Of a DNA stretch of 45,529 nt, positions 1 through 8,482 are shown in pieces. Source of the stretch: Syntrophales bacterium (GTDB taxonomy: Bacteria; Desulfobacterota; Syntrophia; Syntrophales; UBA5619); NCBI GenBank assembly GCA_023229765.1, contig JALNYO010000032.1, positions 1-45,529 of the forward strand. The letters are read 5' to 3'. How positions within the stretch are numbered: the first letter of the stretch is position 1; each line of letters starts with the position of its first letter. The position numbers and the translations under genes are program-made. A model generated the notes under the pieces. It saw only the letters and a program-made list of their open reading frames with translations. It searched no databases and was not told the origin of the DNA.

Positions 1-682
1 TGATATTATTATCGAAATTGCCGAGACCGGTACGGCTCTGATCCCGGTAGAGCTGATTATGAAACTGGTTGATCGATTCGAGCCCCGCCACGCCAGGAAA
101 GACTATCTTCCCGCCGCCGCTGAATCCCACGTGAACATGGGTAGTTACGCACCCGATACCGATCTTCAGGTCGCAGTTCATGAATTCCCGGTTGAACCAG
201 ACCTCCACCCCGGTGGGCGTTCTTCCCGCCCGGACGGTGTTCTGAAAGGGATCGTGGTTGTAAACCGCATAGTTCTCGACGATGTAGTCCCCCAACTTCT
301 TCCGGGCGTTCGTCATATCGTAGGCGCCGTGACTTCCCAGCGCCCAGATGAAACGGATCTGCTCCTTCTGCAAGCCGGCCTTGTGCAGGGCTTCGAGAAC
401 AAAGGGAGCCACTTCCCTGACCGGGGTGGGGCGGGTCATATCGTCAAACACAATGACGGCCTGTTTTTTCCCGCGGGCCAGCTCTTCGAGAGTTTCGCCC
501 TCCAGCGGTTGAGATATCTTTGTCTTTATTTGAGCCGGCGTGAGCCCCGGCTTGTCAAAGCCGGGGGAGGTCAAATTGTCAACATCCCAGCGCTCGGGAA
601 AGGCGAGCGCCCTTTCTTCATTTTCGTACCAGAGACGCGAGGGGACCAGAACGGTCTTATGAGCATCAAGCCCAGCTTCCAT
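1..682 (-). CDS. LarA-like (DUF2088) nickel-pincer racemase/epimerase family protein, partial
   Basis: Only the first 227 codons are present; the gene runs off the left edge. The N-terminal half matches the LarA lactate racemase family: FDDMTRPTP at residues 79-87, GSHG at 116-119, NHDPF at 143-147, and a THVHVGFSGG block from 181 followed by GKIVFPG. In LarA, a His in the GSH-type motif, a His before the GFSGG loop and the Lys after it act in catalysis or hold the nickel-pincer nucleotide; His118, His182/184 and Lys192 fit these roles. The Arg that usually precedes that Lys is Gly here, so the substrate may not be lactate. The ATG at 682 has GAGGA eight bases upstream. It lies downstream of livF on the same strand, separated by a repeat element. 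Family is firm, substrate unknown. Confidence 0.85.
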   Translation of the reverse strand, partial: MEAGLDAHKTVLVPSRLWYENEERALAFPERWDVDNLTSPGFDKPGLTPAQIKTKISQPLEGETLEELARGKKQAVIVFDDMTRPTPVREVAPFVLEALHKAGLQKEQIRFIWALGSHGAYDMTNARKKLGDYIVENYAVYNHDPFQNTVRAGRTPTGVEVWFNREFMNCDLKIGIGCVTTHVHVGFSGGGKIVFPGVAGLESINQFHNQLYRDQSRTGLGNFDNNI

Positions 683-718
683 AACGATATCCTCATCAAC
701 TTATTGAATTATCAAAAG

Positions 719-850
719 GAGCCAATTGCAAAACTCCCCATTCTTGTCATTCCCGCAACGATTCTGAGCGGGAATCTGGTTCTAACTGCTTGAAAAACCA
801 TATTCCCGATAGAGACATTCGGGAATGACAAATGGTTTTGCAATTGGCTC
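719..850. repeat. 132-bp MITE-like palindromic element, copy 1
   Basis: Ends are perfect 16-bp inverted repeats, GAGCCAATTGCAAAAC (719-734) and its complement (835-850). Inside is a second inverted pair, TGTCATTCCCG and CGGGAATGACA. AAAAG abuts both ends (714-718 and 851-855), which looks like a target-site duplication. A second copy of exactly the same length lies at 34112-34243. It carries no reading frame of its own and fills the gap between livF and the LarA-like gene. Confidence 0.85.
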
Positions 851-882
851 AAAAGGATTGCAAACGACGTTGAGCGGGACGG

Positions 883-1572
883 CTACACCATCAGATATTT
901 TTTCATTATCTCCTTGTTGGCCTCCAGCTCACCGACGGAGCCCTCAAAGCGTATCCAGCCGTTGTCAATGACATAGACGCGGTCAACCATCTTCAAGGCC
1001 GAGCGCACATTCTGTTCGGAAAGCAGGATACTCATACCGGTAGCCTTTAATTTCAATATCTTTTCTTCCAGCGACTTTACGATAAGCGGCGCCAAACCCT
1101 CAGTCGGCTCATCGAGCAGCAGCAGTTCCGGCCTCCCCATGAGGGCCCTGCCGATGGTCAGCATCTGCTGTTCTCCACCGCTTAAATGGCCGGCCCTCCT
1201 CGTCTTTATCTCCGCGAGGGCGGGAAAGAGTTGATAAACCATCTCCTTTGTCCGTTCACAGTCCTTTCCATAAACAATATCAAGGTTATCCTCAACGCTC
1301 AGATCTGCAAAAACCCTTCTATCGTCCGGAACATAGCCAATGCCTTTTCGGAAAAGCATATAAGGGGCCTGGCACGCAATATCCTCGCCCTTGAAGCGAA
1401 TTGTCCCGGTTTTGGGGGGGACAAGCGCCATGATGCTCTTCATGGTCGTGGATTTTCCGGCCCCGTTTCTGCCGAGCAGACCGACAACCTCTCCGCTTCC
1501 CACCTTCAGGGATATATTGAACAGGACATGACTCAAGCCGTAATAGGTATTTATATCAACTACATTCAGCAT
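883..1572 (-). CDS. livF: Branched-chain amino-acid-type ABC transporter, ATPase LivF
   Basis: A 229-residue ABC ATPase of the LivF family, cytoplasmic, powering import together with LivG. Walker A is GRNGAGKS near residue 34, the signature is LSGGEQQM near 130 and Walker B LLLLDEPTEGLAP follows near 150. The switch region has SEQNV, typical of LivF. It is the last gene of a five-gene minus-strand operon and overlaps the end of livG by 7 bases. The actual solute could be a branched-chain amino acid, an amide or a short organic acid, since this family is used for many substrates. Confidence 0.93.
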   Translation of the reverse strand: MLNVVDINTYYGLSHVLFNISLKVGSGEVVGLLGRNGAGKSTTMKSIMALVPPKTGTIRFKGEDIACQAPYMLFRKGIGYVPDDRRVFADLSVEDNLDIVYGKDCERTKEMVYQLFPALAEIKTRRAGHLSGGEQQMLTIGRALMGRPELLLLDEPTEGLAPLIVKSLEEKILKLKATGMSILLSEQNVRSALKMVDRVYVIDNGWIRFEGSVGELEANKEIMKKYLMV

Positions 1573-2309
1573 ACGTCACTCCCGCCGAGATAGGCATCCT
1601 GAACCGCCTGATTGCATCTGACTTCCTCGCAACTGCCCTGAACGAGCGTCGCGCCCCTCGCCATGACCATGATGCGATTGGCGATCGCAAAGACCAGCGC
1701 CATATCATGCTCGCAGAAAAGGATCGTTAAACCGAGATTATCGGAGAGCCCTTTGATTAAATCAATGCAGCGGCCGGTTTCTTCGGGGGCCATGCCTGCC
1801 GTCGGTTCATCGAGAATCAGAAACTCCGGATTAACCCCCAGGGCAACCGCGATCTCCAGCACCTTGCGATCGCCGTGAGAAAGGAGGCCGCAGACATTGT
1901 CCATCTTTTCGGCAAGCCCGACGTTCTCCAGGATCTTCAAGGTTTCCGCTATTAAAACCCGTGAGGAAGGGGTAACGAGATTCCAGTTCATCTTCTCCCT
2001 GGCCATCAGGGAAATCTGCACATTTTCAAAGACGGTAAGCCTTTCAAATACATTCACAATCTGGAAGGAACGGGAAAGCCCCTTTTTGCAGATTGCGTGC
2101 GGGGGCAGTCCGGCAATGTTCTCTCCCTTGAAAATCACCTTGCCGCCATCGGGTTTTAAAACACCGGAGATGAGATTAAAGAGGGTCGTCTTGCCTGCGC
2201 CATTAGGGCCGATCACGGCGACGATTTCCCCCTTTTTCACTTCAAGATTTACCTTGCTTACCGCCATGAATCCATCAAAGGATTTCGACAGCGCCACTAT
2301 TTTTAACAA
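1566..2309 (-). CDS. livG: Branched-chain amino-acid-type ABC transporter, ATPase LivG
   Basis: A 247-residue LivG-type ATPase. Walker A is GPNGAGKTT near residue 33, Walker B LILDEPTAGMAPEE near 165 and the H-loop CEHDMALV near 200. LivG proteins carry the AGMxPxE extension after Walker B, which is seen here. The signature reads LLSHGDRKVLEIA, the degenerate form normal for LivG. It starts 3 bases after livM ends and overlaps livF, so the two ATPases are probably translationally coupled. Confidence 0.93.
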   Translation of the reverse strand: MLKIVALSKSFDGFMAVSKVNLEVKKGEIVAVIGPNGAGKTTLFNLISGVLKPDGGKVIFKGENIAGLPPHAICKKGLSRSFQIVNVFERLTVFENVQISLMAREKMNWNLVTPSSRVLIAETLKILENVGLAEKMDNVCGLLSHGDRKVLEIAVALGVNPEFLILDEPTAGMAPEETGRCIDLIKGLSDNLGLTILFCEHDMALVFAIANRIMVMARGATLVQGSCEEVRCNQAVQDAYLGGSDVC

Positions 2310-2312
2310 AAT

Positions 2313-3269
2313 TCACCCCTCTTTTGCAACAGCTTTGCCTTTTGCCGGTTTGAGCTTCTCCTGGAGATACCCCAGCACCCCATCGGGAAGAAAAAATATC
2401 ACAAAGATCATGACAACCCCATAAACAAGCGCCCAGTACACGGTGTAACCGCTGACGAAGGTTCTCAGAGCAATAACGATCGCGGCGCCCAGCATGGGAC
2501 CAAAGAAGTTAAACCACCCCCCGATGAGACACATGATCAGCACCTCCAGGGACAGCGTCCAGAAAAGCATGTCCGGGAAGACCGTTTTATCCACAACCAC
2601 AAACAGAGACCCCGCAACGCCCCCGAAAAATCCGGCAATCATCAGGGCGACAAGGATATGCCTTTTCACATTTATCCCGACCATCCCGCTGCGCACGGGG
2701 TTGTCCCGGATGCCCTGCAGAACGCTCCCGAAGGGCGATTTGATGATCTTGTAGATGATAAAGAGGCTGATTAACGTTACGCTTAGCGTGAAATAGTAAG
2801 CGCCCTTCTGGGAGGAGATAATATCCGGAATAGAGATCCCGTGGATGCCGTCGTCCCCGCCGGTAAAGGCGTACCAGCGATAGACAATGGCCCAGACAAG
2901 AGAGCCGAGGGAAATCTGCAGCATCCCGAAATAAAGTTTCGAAAGTCTTACGGTAATAATCCCCATGAGGAAACTGAGGACAGCGGCGGCAACCCCTCCG
3001 GCAATAAAACTGACGACAAAAGGCGCCCCTGTCTTGGTCAGAAACAGCGCTGTTGCGTAAGCGCCCAGCCCATAAAAGACGCAATGATGAAATTGGAAAA
3101 CGCCGCCGTATCCCAAAACAACGTTCAGACTGGTGGCTAAAAGCCCATAAACAAATATGAGCGAGATCAAATAGATATAAAATCTGGGAAGAAAAGCGGG
3201 CAGAATAAAAAGGATAGCCACGGCGGCGATCCCCAATCCCCAAGCCCTTCCCGAAAGGCCTTTATCCAT
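2313..3269 (-). CDS. livM: Branched-chain amino-acid-type ABC transporter, permease LivM
   Basis: A 318-residue inner-membrane permease with about eight to ten hydrophobic segments. The conserved GYGGVFQFHHCVFYGLGAY region (normally GxxGxxSLGHAAFFGIGAY) lies near residues 53-71, and the EAA-type cytoplasmic loop with GIRDNPVRSGMVGINV is near residue 187. Pairs with LivH to form the channel. It is separated from livH by 87 bases that contain an 8-bp hairpin, the only gap over 20 bases in this operon. Confidence 0.92.
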   Translation of the reverse strand: MDKGLSGRAWGLGIAAVAILFILPAFLPRFYIYLISLIFVYGLLATSLNVVLGYGGVFQFHHCVFYGLGAYATALFLTKTGAPFVVSFIAGGVAAAVLSFLMGIITVRLSKLYFGMLQISLGSLVWAIVYRWYAFTGGDDGIHGISIPDIISSQKGAYYFTLSVTLISLFIIYKIIKSPFGSVLQGIRDNPVRSGMVGINVKRHILVALMIAGFFGGVAGSLFVVVDKTVFPDMLFWTLSLEVLIMCLIGGWFNFFGPMLGAAIVIALRTFVSGYTVYWALVYGVVMIFVIFFLPDGVLGYLQEKLKPAKGKAVAKEG

Positions 3270-3301
3270 ATCTCAGGTACCTATATTTATGAATCTTTTT
3301 A

Positions 3302-3332
3302 GACTGAAGGCTGAAGGGACCCTGCTTCAGTC
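3302..3332. other. Hairpin in the livH-livM gap
   Basis: GACTGAAG (3302-3309) pairs with CTTCAGTC (3325-3332) around a 15-base loop, on the transcript between livH and livM. There is no strong U-run. It could set differential expression or mRNA processing within the operon; this is inference. Confidence 0.4.
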
Positions 3333-3356
3333 CCTCTGTCTATTCCGCTTGAGCAG

Positions 3357-4262
3357 TTACCACGTCGATTTTAAAAGCCCGGTGGGCTTTATCATCAGAA
3401 CTATGACAACGGCAAGATACGGAAAGATGATCCCGAATTGGGGCCAGATCAGAATCCCCAGCGACTGGGAAAGTCCGAAAATCAGTGCCCCGATCAGCGC
3501 GCCCCAGATGTTTCCCAGCCCCCCCATAATGACAATCAAAAATGCCTCCATGATGAGGGTGTGATCCATCCCGAGGGTAACGCTCACCGTCGGGGCGACA
3601 AGCACCCCGCCCAACCCTGCAAGGAAGCAGCCGACAACAAAGACAACGGCAAAGACCAGACTCACGTTTATTCCCACCGCGCTCACCATCTCCCGGTCCA
3701 CCGCCGCTGCCCGCGATATCTTGCCTATCTTTGTCTTGTTTACAAAAAGCCAGAGCAAAACAGCCACGACAGGGCCGACAGCCAGCAAAAACAGGTTGTA
3801 AAGGGGAAGCGGAAACCCGGCAATAATCGTCACAAAACCCTGAAAAATTTGGGGCACCGGCACCGATTTGTACTCGGCCCCCCAGACAAGTTTGGTCAGA
3901 TCGCCGAAAATCAGGCTCAGCGCAAAGGTAAGCAAGAGTAACATCAGGTGTTCGCGTTTATAGAGGTGCTGAAAAAGCGCCCTCTCGGCAATAAAACTCA
4001 ATACGGCTACGCCGAGAGGGGCCAAAAGTAAAGCCATCCAGAACCCCTGGGAGCCTCCCCCGAAAAGACGGGAGACGCTGTAGGCCAAAAAAGCGCCGAT
4101 CATATAAAGGGAGCCGTGGGCCACATTCGGGATCCTCAGCACCCCCAGAATCAGGGACATCCCCGAAGCGACGATGAAAAGTATCGTAGTCCTGCTTAAA
4201 CCAACCAGAATCTGGCTGAGAACCTTCTCCGAAAACAACACCCAGGCAGCGTCCACTGGCAT
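3357..4262 (-). CDS. livH: Branched-chain amino-acid-type ABC transporter, permease LivH
   Basis: A 301-residue inner-membrane permease. The family hallmark (I)PNVAHGSLYMIGAF, equivalent to NLAHGxxxMxGAY, is at about residues 45-58. The coupling loop with AVDREMVSAVGINV lies near 187-200, and MGGLGNIWGALIGALIFG near 252 is the usual C-terminal glycine-rich helix region. It starts 19 bases after livK ends and partners LivM. Confidence 0.92.
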   Translation of the reverse strand: MPVDAAWVLFSEKVLSQILVGLSRTTILFIVASGMSLILGVLRIPNVAHGSLYMIGAFLAYSVSRLFGGGSQGFWMALLLAPLGVAVLSFIAERALFQHLYKREHLMLLLLTFALSLIFGDLTKLVWGAEYKSVPVPQIFQGFVTIIAGFPLPLYNLFLLAVGPVVAVLLWLFVNKTKIGKISRAAAVDREMVSAVGINVSLVFAVVFVVGCFLAGLGGVLVAPTVSVTLGMDHTLIMEAFLIVIMGGLGNIWGALIGALIFGLSQSLGILIWPQFGIIFPYLAVVIVLMIKPTGLLKSTW

Positions 4263-4281
4263 ATCCCCTTAATGATTTAAT

Positions 4282-5493
4282 CTATTTTCTCGAGGCTTTT
4301 ACTTCATCACAGGTCGGCATATAATCATTTGCCGGAACCACCTGGATATTGCCCGCTGTCAGAAAATCGTATTTGGGATCAAGCTTGGTCACGCCGAAAT
4401 ACATGGGCAGCTCCAACTGATGATCACAGGCTCTGATGGCAATCTTCCCCACGGGGCTGGCAATCGACATGCCTTCCACGCTGTCGATGAACTTTTCCTT
4501 ATCTATCTTGCCTGCCTTTTTAAACCCTTCCGCGATGAAATTGGCCGTCAGATAGCCATACAGGGCGCCGACCTTGGGATATCTTTTGTACGCCTTCTGG
4601 AACTCATCCACGAAAGCCTTGTTTTCCGCGGTATTCGGATAATAAAAGAGGTAATTAGCCGTTCCGAAGACGCCCTCGGGGGCGTTCTTTCCCTGCGCCG
4701 CAAGGGTTGAAGTCTCAATGGCCGTGTGCTGATAAAACGGCATACTCTTGCTGAACCCGGTTGCCTTTGCCGCCTTCTGGAAATTTACCATTCCGGAACC
4801 GCCCGTCGCAACAATGACAAAATCCGGCTTCGCGGCGATAATCTGCGTGATGTAAGGTGTGAAATCCGCCTCGCCCACCTTCCACCAGGTCTCGCCAACC
4901 AGCTTGACCTTAGGGTTCAACTTTTGCAGGTGCTTCCAGACGCCGTTGGCGATGGAATGACCGTACTCATAGTCATCGCCGGCAATCCAGTATTTTGTAT
5001 AGGGTTTTTTGGCAAGAGCCTCCGCCGCCGCTCTGCCCGCCATTTCACTATGTTCGCTCATCATGAAGACGTAACGATGGCCCTTCTCCATATTGATTTT
5101 ATCGCTTTTGGAAAAAGTGACGAAAAAGGGAACCTTCTCAGCTTTTGCAAAATCGGAAATGGCAAGAGCTGTGGCGCTGTTGATCGTCCCCATCAGCACA
5201 TCCACCTCTTCCTTCATCACCAGCTCCTTCGCCATGTTCAACCCGATATCGGGCTTGAACTTGTCATCCCTGGTCAGGTATTCGATCTTTCTTCCCAGCA
5301 CCCCGCCTTTGGCGTTGATCTTGTCCGCGGCCAGTTTAAACCCGTCGAGGACATCCAGCGTAAAAGCCGTTGCCGGACCTGTATAGGTGTCAACAATGCC
5401 CACCTTCAACGTCTGAGCCGCGTGTGATGTAACGGGCAGAAAAAGCCCTCCCACTAAAAACAATCCAAAAACAAGCAGTAAACTTTTCTTCAT
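4282..5493 (-). CDS. livK: Branched-chain amino-acid-type ABC transporter, periplasmic binding protein LivK
   Basis: A periplasmic binding protein of the type I (LivJ/LivK) fold, about 403 residues, first gene of the operon. The chosen ATG at 5493 gives a clean signal peptide (MKKSLLL, a hydrophobic core, then SHAAQ) and sits 6 bases after a GGGGGGA ribosome-binding site. An ATG 15 bases upstream would place that site inside the coding region. After cleavage it reads LKVGIVDTYTGPATAF, the usual N-terminal strand, and NAKGGVLGRKIEYL is the family signature. CDEVKAS near the end may form a disulphide with ACDHQ. Ligand not predictable from sequence alone. Confidence 0.92.
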   Translation of the reverse strand: MKKSLLLVFGLFLVGGLFLPVTSHAAQTLKVGIVDTYTGPATAFTLDVLDGFKLAADKINAKGGVLGRKIEYLTRDDKFKPDIGLNMAKELVMKEEVDVLMGTINSATALAISDFAKAEKVPFFVTFSKSDKINMEKGHRYVFMMSEHSEMAGRAAAEALAKKPYTKYWIAGDDYEYGHSIANGVWKHLQKLNPKVKLVGETWWKVGEADFTPYITQIIAAKPDFVIVATGGSGMVNFQKAAKATGFSKSMPFYQHTAIETSTLAAQGKNAPEGVFGTANYLFYYPNTAENKAFVDEFQKAYKRYPKVGALYGYLTANFIAEGFKKAGKIDKEKFIDSVEGMSIASPVGKIAIRACDHQLELPMYFGVTKLDPKYDFLTAGNIQVVPANDYMPTCDEVKASRK

Positions 5494-5571
5494 GTCTATC
5501 CCCCCCATTTAATTTCTGTAAGCTAAATTCCTTGTGAAAAAACGCGACTGTCAGACCCGCCGCGACTTTGG

Positions 5572-5600
5572 GTAATATCTTTCCACCCTGGAAAAGTCAA
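5572..5600 (-). promoter_or_regulatory. Predicted sigma-70 promoter of the first liv operon
   Basis: On the minus strand TTGACT (5600-5595), a 17-base spacer and TATTAC (5577-5572) precede livK by about 80 bases. The spacer holds the small inverted repeat TTTCCAGGGTGGAAA, a possible operator. Confidence 0.5.
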
Positions 5601-5700
5601 GGGAATTTGAAAATTCTCCGCACGCACTATTATTGCAATCCTCGTTACCCATCGGCGCCTCTCTGTAAATATCACATAATGCGGGAGCGCCTTCTCCTGT

Positions 5701-6282
5701 TTACGCCGGGGAGCAAAGCCCCCTGTCCAGAATATGGCTCGGCTTAACCCTTCCGCGCCGATCAAAAGAAACCCCTTCCAATTCCAGAAGCGCCCTCTTC
5801 AGCTTTACACCGCCTCCGAAACCGCCCAGGGTTCTGTTCATCTTTATCACCCGGTGACAGGGGAAAATAAGTGGAAATAGGTTCCCCGCCAGCGCGTTGC
5901 CAACGGCCCGGGCCCCGCCAGGCACGCCAATGGCGGTCGCCAACCCCCCGTAGGTCATGACGCGGCCTCGGGGGATCTCCGCCGCCATAGTCAGGACGCG
6001 CCTCGTAAAACCCTGCACGCACCCGGCATCAATATCGGCAGGGTCAAAAACTACCTGCTTACCCTGAAAAAAGTAGCTAATATTCCTGCATATTTGACCG
6101 CATGCATCCGGCACGAAAACCGCACCGGGAAACTCGGCCTCGACAATTTCCGCCGCTTTCAGACCCTGCTGCGGCAACATAATCCGACAGGCCGCAACGC
6201 GATCCCCAGTCTGCTTTCCGATAACGACCGCTTCGCCGAATTCCGTGTGAACAAGACTATAGAAAAACGAACTCATTTCCAT
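5701..6282 (-). CDS. ogt: Methylated-DNA--protein-cysteine methyltransferase (Ogt/MGMT)
   Basis: A 193-residue suicide repair enzyme that transfers alkyl groups from O6-alkylguanine (and O4-alkylthymine) in DNA to its own cysteine. The acceptor motif FPCHRVI puts the nucleophile at Cys142, followed by the GGFGGG loop at about 154-159 (family GGYRGG-type). The DNA-binding wing reads PRGRVMTYGGLATAIG. The N-terminal 70 residues are the usual poorly conserved domain. Start ATG at 6282 follows GAGGG by 8 bases. It stands alone between the liv operon and a decayed locus. Confidence 0.93.
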   Translation of the reverse strand: MEMSSFFYSLVHTEFGEAVVIGKQTGDRVAACRIMLPQQGLKAAEIVEAEFPGAVFVPDACGQICRNISYFFQGKQVVFDPADIDAGCVQGFTRRVLTMAAEIPRGRVMTYGGLATAIGVPGGARAVGNALAGNLFPLIFPCHRVIKMNRTLGGFGGGVKLKRALLELEGVSFDRRGRVKPSHILDRGLCSPA

Positions 6283-6593
6283 CTCTGCAATCCCTCCATA
6301 CAGACACCCCCAAATTGCCCTCCATATCCGCAGGACGCCATTTTAGCTTTCCTGATCCCTGCCGGAGATTTGGCGCCCTGTCCAAATTCAGATTGAGCTT
6401 AACCAATGACCCACCTCAAGAATTCTTTTTTGCGTCATTACAGGCTTGCAAACCGCCTTGCCATTTCCTCTTCGTCATAACCTTACAGGTCACGTGTCAA
6501 GGTGAGGGGCAAACTATTTTCACCCTACCCCTCTCCCATCCGCGGGAGAAGGAACTGAATTATTTTTCATTCACAATTTGCCTTTTGTGCCGG
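6283..6593. other. Gene-free stretch with a degenerate inverted repeat
   Basis: No supported gene. At about 6522-6552 the sequence CACCCTACCCCTCTCCC, then a short loop and GGGAGAAGG, resembles the CCCTCTCCC/GGGAGAGGG intergenic repeat common in proteobacteria. Nothing else recognised. Confidence 0.4.
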
Positions 6594-7100
6594 TCACTTA
6601 TTATCGACTTGCATTCCCGCCAGAATCCTCCGCCCCTTGTCCGTCAGGCGGTATTTTTGCAGACGGCTTTAAGGCTTATCGGGAATCGTATATTCAACTG
6701 TTTTGTTTTGTAAATGCTCACGGATAATCTTGTTTAATTGGCCGGATATTTCTTTATGTCCGAGACTTGCAGACAGTTCGGCCTTGCTCAATGGCGCTTG
6801 GCTAAGGCGGCACATAACCCTGATATTCAGAGACTCTGGCTGTGACTCTGGCTGTCTGAGCGTTTGTTCCCCGCTCTGTTGTTTTGGCCTTGTCTCGACT
6901 TGGGCCTCCGGGGCCTCGTCTTGGGCCTTGTTCGTGACTTTTTCCGCCTTGCGGAAATGGACGGACAAACCGCCGAACTCTTCACGAAATTCCGGTTCGG
7001 GCAGCCCGGCTTTTTTGCATTCGTCCACAATCTTGACTGTGCCGCGTCCCCAGGCTTCAATCATGCCCGCTTTGAAAAAGACGTCGGCCAAACAGCTCAT
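6594..7100 (-). pseudogene. 3' remnant of an AlbA_2/RecG-C-terminal-like ATP-binding regulator, with in-frame stop
   Basis: Residues after the ATG at 7100 read ADVFFKAGMIEAWGRGT, the C-terminal ATPase-like motif (HATPase_c_4) of AlbA_2-domain regulators, but the first ~300 residues of such proteins are absent. A TAA at 6669-6671 stops translation after YTIPDKP. The same frame continues as SRLQKYRLTDKGRRILAGM to a TGA at 6594-6596. That is the normal winged-helix tail of this family, so the TAA is a nonsense mutation. The middle has a Gln/Glu/Pro-rich linker (about residues 55-90). Its ATG overlaps the stop of the upstream ATPase gene by 4 bases (ATGA), marking the breakpoint of a replacement. 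Confidence 0.75.
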
Positions 7101-8242
7101 TTAGAAAACTTCAAGCCGCCAATATTTTGTAGTGGAAGGACCGTAATTTTTTCATGAACCGGATACTGTGTATTGCCGGGGTAAACAATCCATAAATGCT
7201 CCAGATTCAATGTTTCCAGAGCCGAATGTATTGATTTTGTCGCGACGGGAGCTTCGCTATACTTAAATTCCACGCCATAGCGCCTCCCATCATGGAGGAA
7301 AAACAGATCAAGCTCCGCACCGCTGTATGTTGACCAGAAATAAATCTGCCGCGTTTCGATGATGTTGAGCGTTTGTTCCAGGGCAAAACCTTCCCACGAC
7401 GCCCCGACGCGCGGGTGGCCGCTCAACGCCTGAAAATCAGTAAAGCTTAGTAATTGATGGAGAATACCCGAATCGCGAAAGTAGATTTTGGGCGCCTTCA
7501 CCTGGCGTTTGCTCAGATTCTCGTGCCAGGGCATCAACTGGCGAATCATGAAGGTTCCCGAAAGAATGTCGAGATAGCCACGCATGGTCTTGTCGGAAAA
7601 TCCCATGGCCCGCCCCAGTTCTGAAGCATTCCAGATCTGTCCATGGTAGTGAGCCAGCATGGTCCAGAAACGCCTCATGGCGGCGGCCGGAATGGAAATG
7701 CCAAGCTGGGGAATATCGCGCTCCAGAAAAGTCCGGATGAATCCCTCCCGCCAGGACGCGCTGTCCGTGTCGGAAGACGCAAGAAAAGAACGGGGGAATC
7801 CGCCCCGCAGCCAGAGTTTCCGCTCGTCTTTTGGTTTGATCTCCGCAAGCGTAAATCCAGTCAATTCAACAAATTCAACACGTCCGGCAAGCGTTTCCGA
7901 AGCTTTCTTCATCAGTTCCGGCGATGCGCTGCCTAAAATGAAAAAACGGGCCTGATTTTTCGGCCGGTCAACGAGCACCCTTAAAACATTGAAGAGTTCC
8001 GGCATGCTCTGTATTTCATCGAGAATGACCGTGCCTTTCAGGCTGCTCAGGGCAAGCTCGGGATTTTGCAGCCGCGTCTGGTCAGGCCGGGATTCGAGAT
8101 CGAAATAGGCCGCAATCCGGTTTTGACCAAACAGTCGCGCCAGCGTGGTTTTGCCGCATTGCCGCGGCCCCAGCAGGGCTGTCACCGGCGAGCGCCGCAA
8201 GGCATTGGACAGTTGTTCAACAGAGGATGGCCGTTTAATCAT
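7097..8242 (-). CDS. AAA_14/DUF4143 family ATP-binding protein
   Basis: About 381 residues. An N-terminal AAA ATPase domain has Walker A GPRQCGKTT (residues 25-33) and Walker B VILDEIQ near 90, with a sensor segment RFFILGSASPELM. A C-terminal DUF4143 domain follows, including WEGFALEQTLN and a restriction-endonuclease-like core SGAELDLFF ... GVEFKYS. Proteins of this type are widespread, often horizontally moved, and mostly uncharacterised; a nuclease or toxin-antitoxin-like role is suspected but unproven. I start it at the ATG at 8242 because the promoter -10 ends just 7 bases before it; an in-frame ATG at 8308 lies upstream of that promoter. Confidence 0.85.
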   Translation of the reverse strand: MIKRPSSVEQLSNALRRSPVTALLGPRQCGKTTLARLFGQNRIAAYFDLESRPDQTRLQNPELALSSLKGTVILDEIQSMPELFNVLRVLVDRPKNQARFFILGSASPELMKKASETLAGRVEFVELTGFTLAEIKPKDERKLWLRGGFPRSFLASSDTDSASWREGFIRTFLERDIPQLGISIPAAAMRRFWTMLAHYHGQIWNASELGRAMGFSDKTMRGYLDILSGTFMIRQLMPWHENLSKRQVKAPKIYFRDSGILHQLLSFTDFQALSGHPRVGASWEGFALEQTLNIIETRQIYFWSTYSGAELDLFFLHDGRRYGVEFKYSEAPVATKSIHSALETLNLEHLWIVYPGNTQYPVHEKITVLPLQNIGGLKFSK

Positions 8243-8249
8243 GTCAAAC

Positions 8250-8277
8250 CTTATACATTGAATTTTCGGGTTGTCAA
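8250..8277 (-). promoter_or_regulatory. Predicted promoter of the AAA_14 gene, possibly giving a leaderless mRNA
   Basis: Minus strand TTGACA (8277-8272), 16-base spacer, TATAAG (8255-8250). The ATG at 8242 is 8 bases past the -10, where transcription would start. Confidence 0.5.
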
Positions 8278-8359
8278 TCCGAAATTTCAATGATCTGTAT
8301 TGAATCAAAAGTGACCGCGCTTTTCAGAAGTACCGCAAATACGGCGGGTCTGAAGACCT

Positions 8360-8376
8360 GCTCTACATTGTAGAGC
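8360..8376. promoter_or_regulatory. 17-bp palindrome upstream of the AAA_14 gene
   Basis: GCTCTACA-T-TGTAGAGC is a perfect palindrome about 85 bases upstream of the -35 box. It could be an operator, or a transcript hairpin after uvrC. Its CTACA/TGTAG arms resemble the inverted repeats at 15056 and 34320, perhaps by chance. Confidence 0.35.
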
Positions 8377-8482
8377 TTTCAGTTGAAGCTCTCCTGCAAT
8401 AACTGATTTTTTTCTTCTTTGAATAATTTGCTGACCGCAAGGCATATTACAACTTATCAGAAACATTACAACAAAAAAGAAG

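Noticed and set aside
59..793. Long plus-strand open frame at the left edge
   Set aside because: It is the shadow of the minus-strand LarA-like gene, whose motifs and ribosome-binding site are clear, and it runs into the palindromic element.
883..5493. The two liv operons as a recent duplication
   Set aside because: Gene order is the same, but the binding proteins, permeases and ATPases differ widely; K-H-M-G-F order is common in this family.
5523..5765. 80-codon minus-strand frame between ogt and livK
   Set aside because: It overlaps the end of ogt in another frame, has no conserved features and covers the predicted liv promoter.
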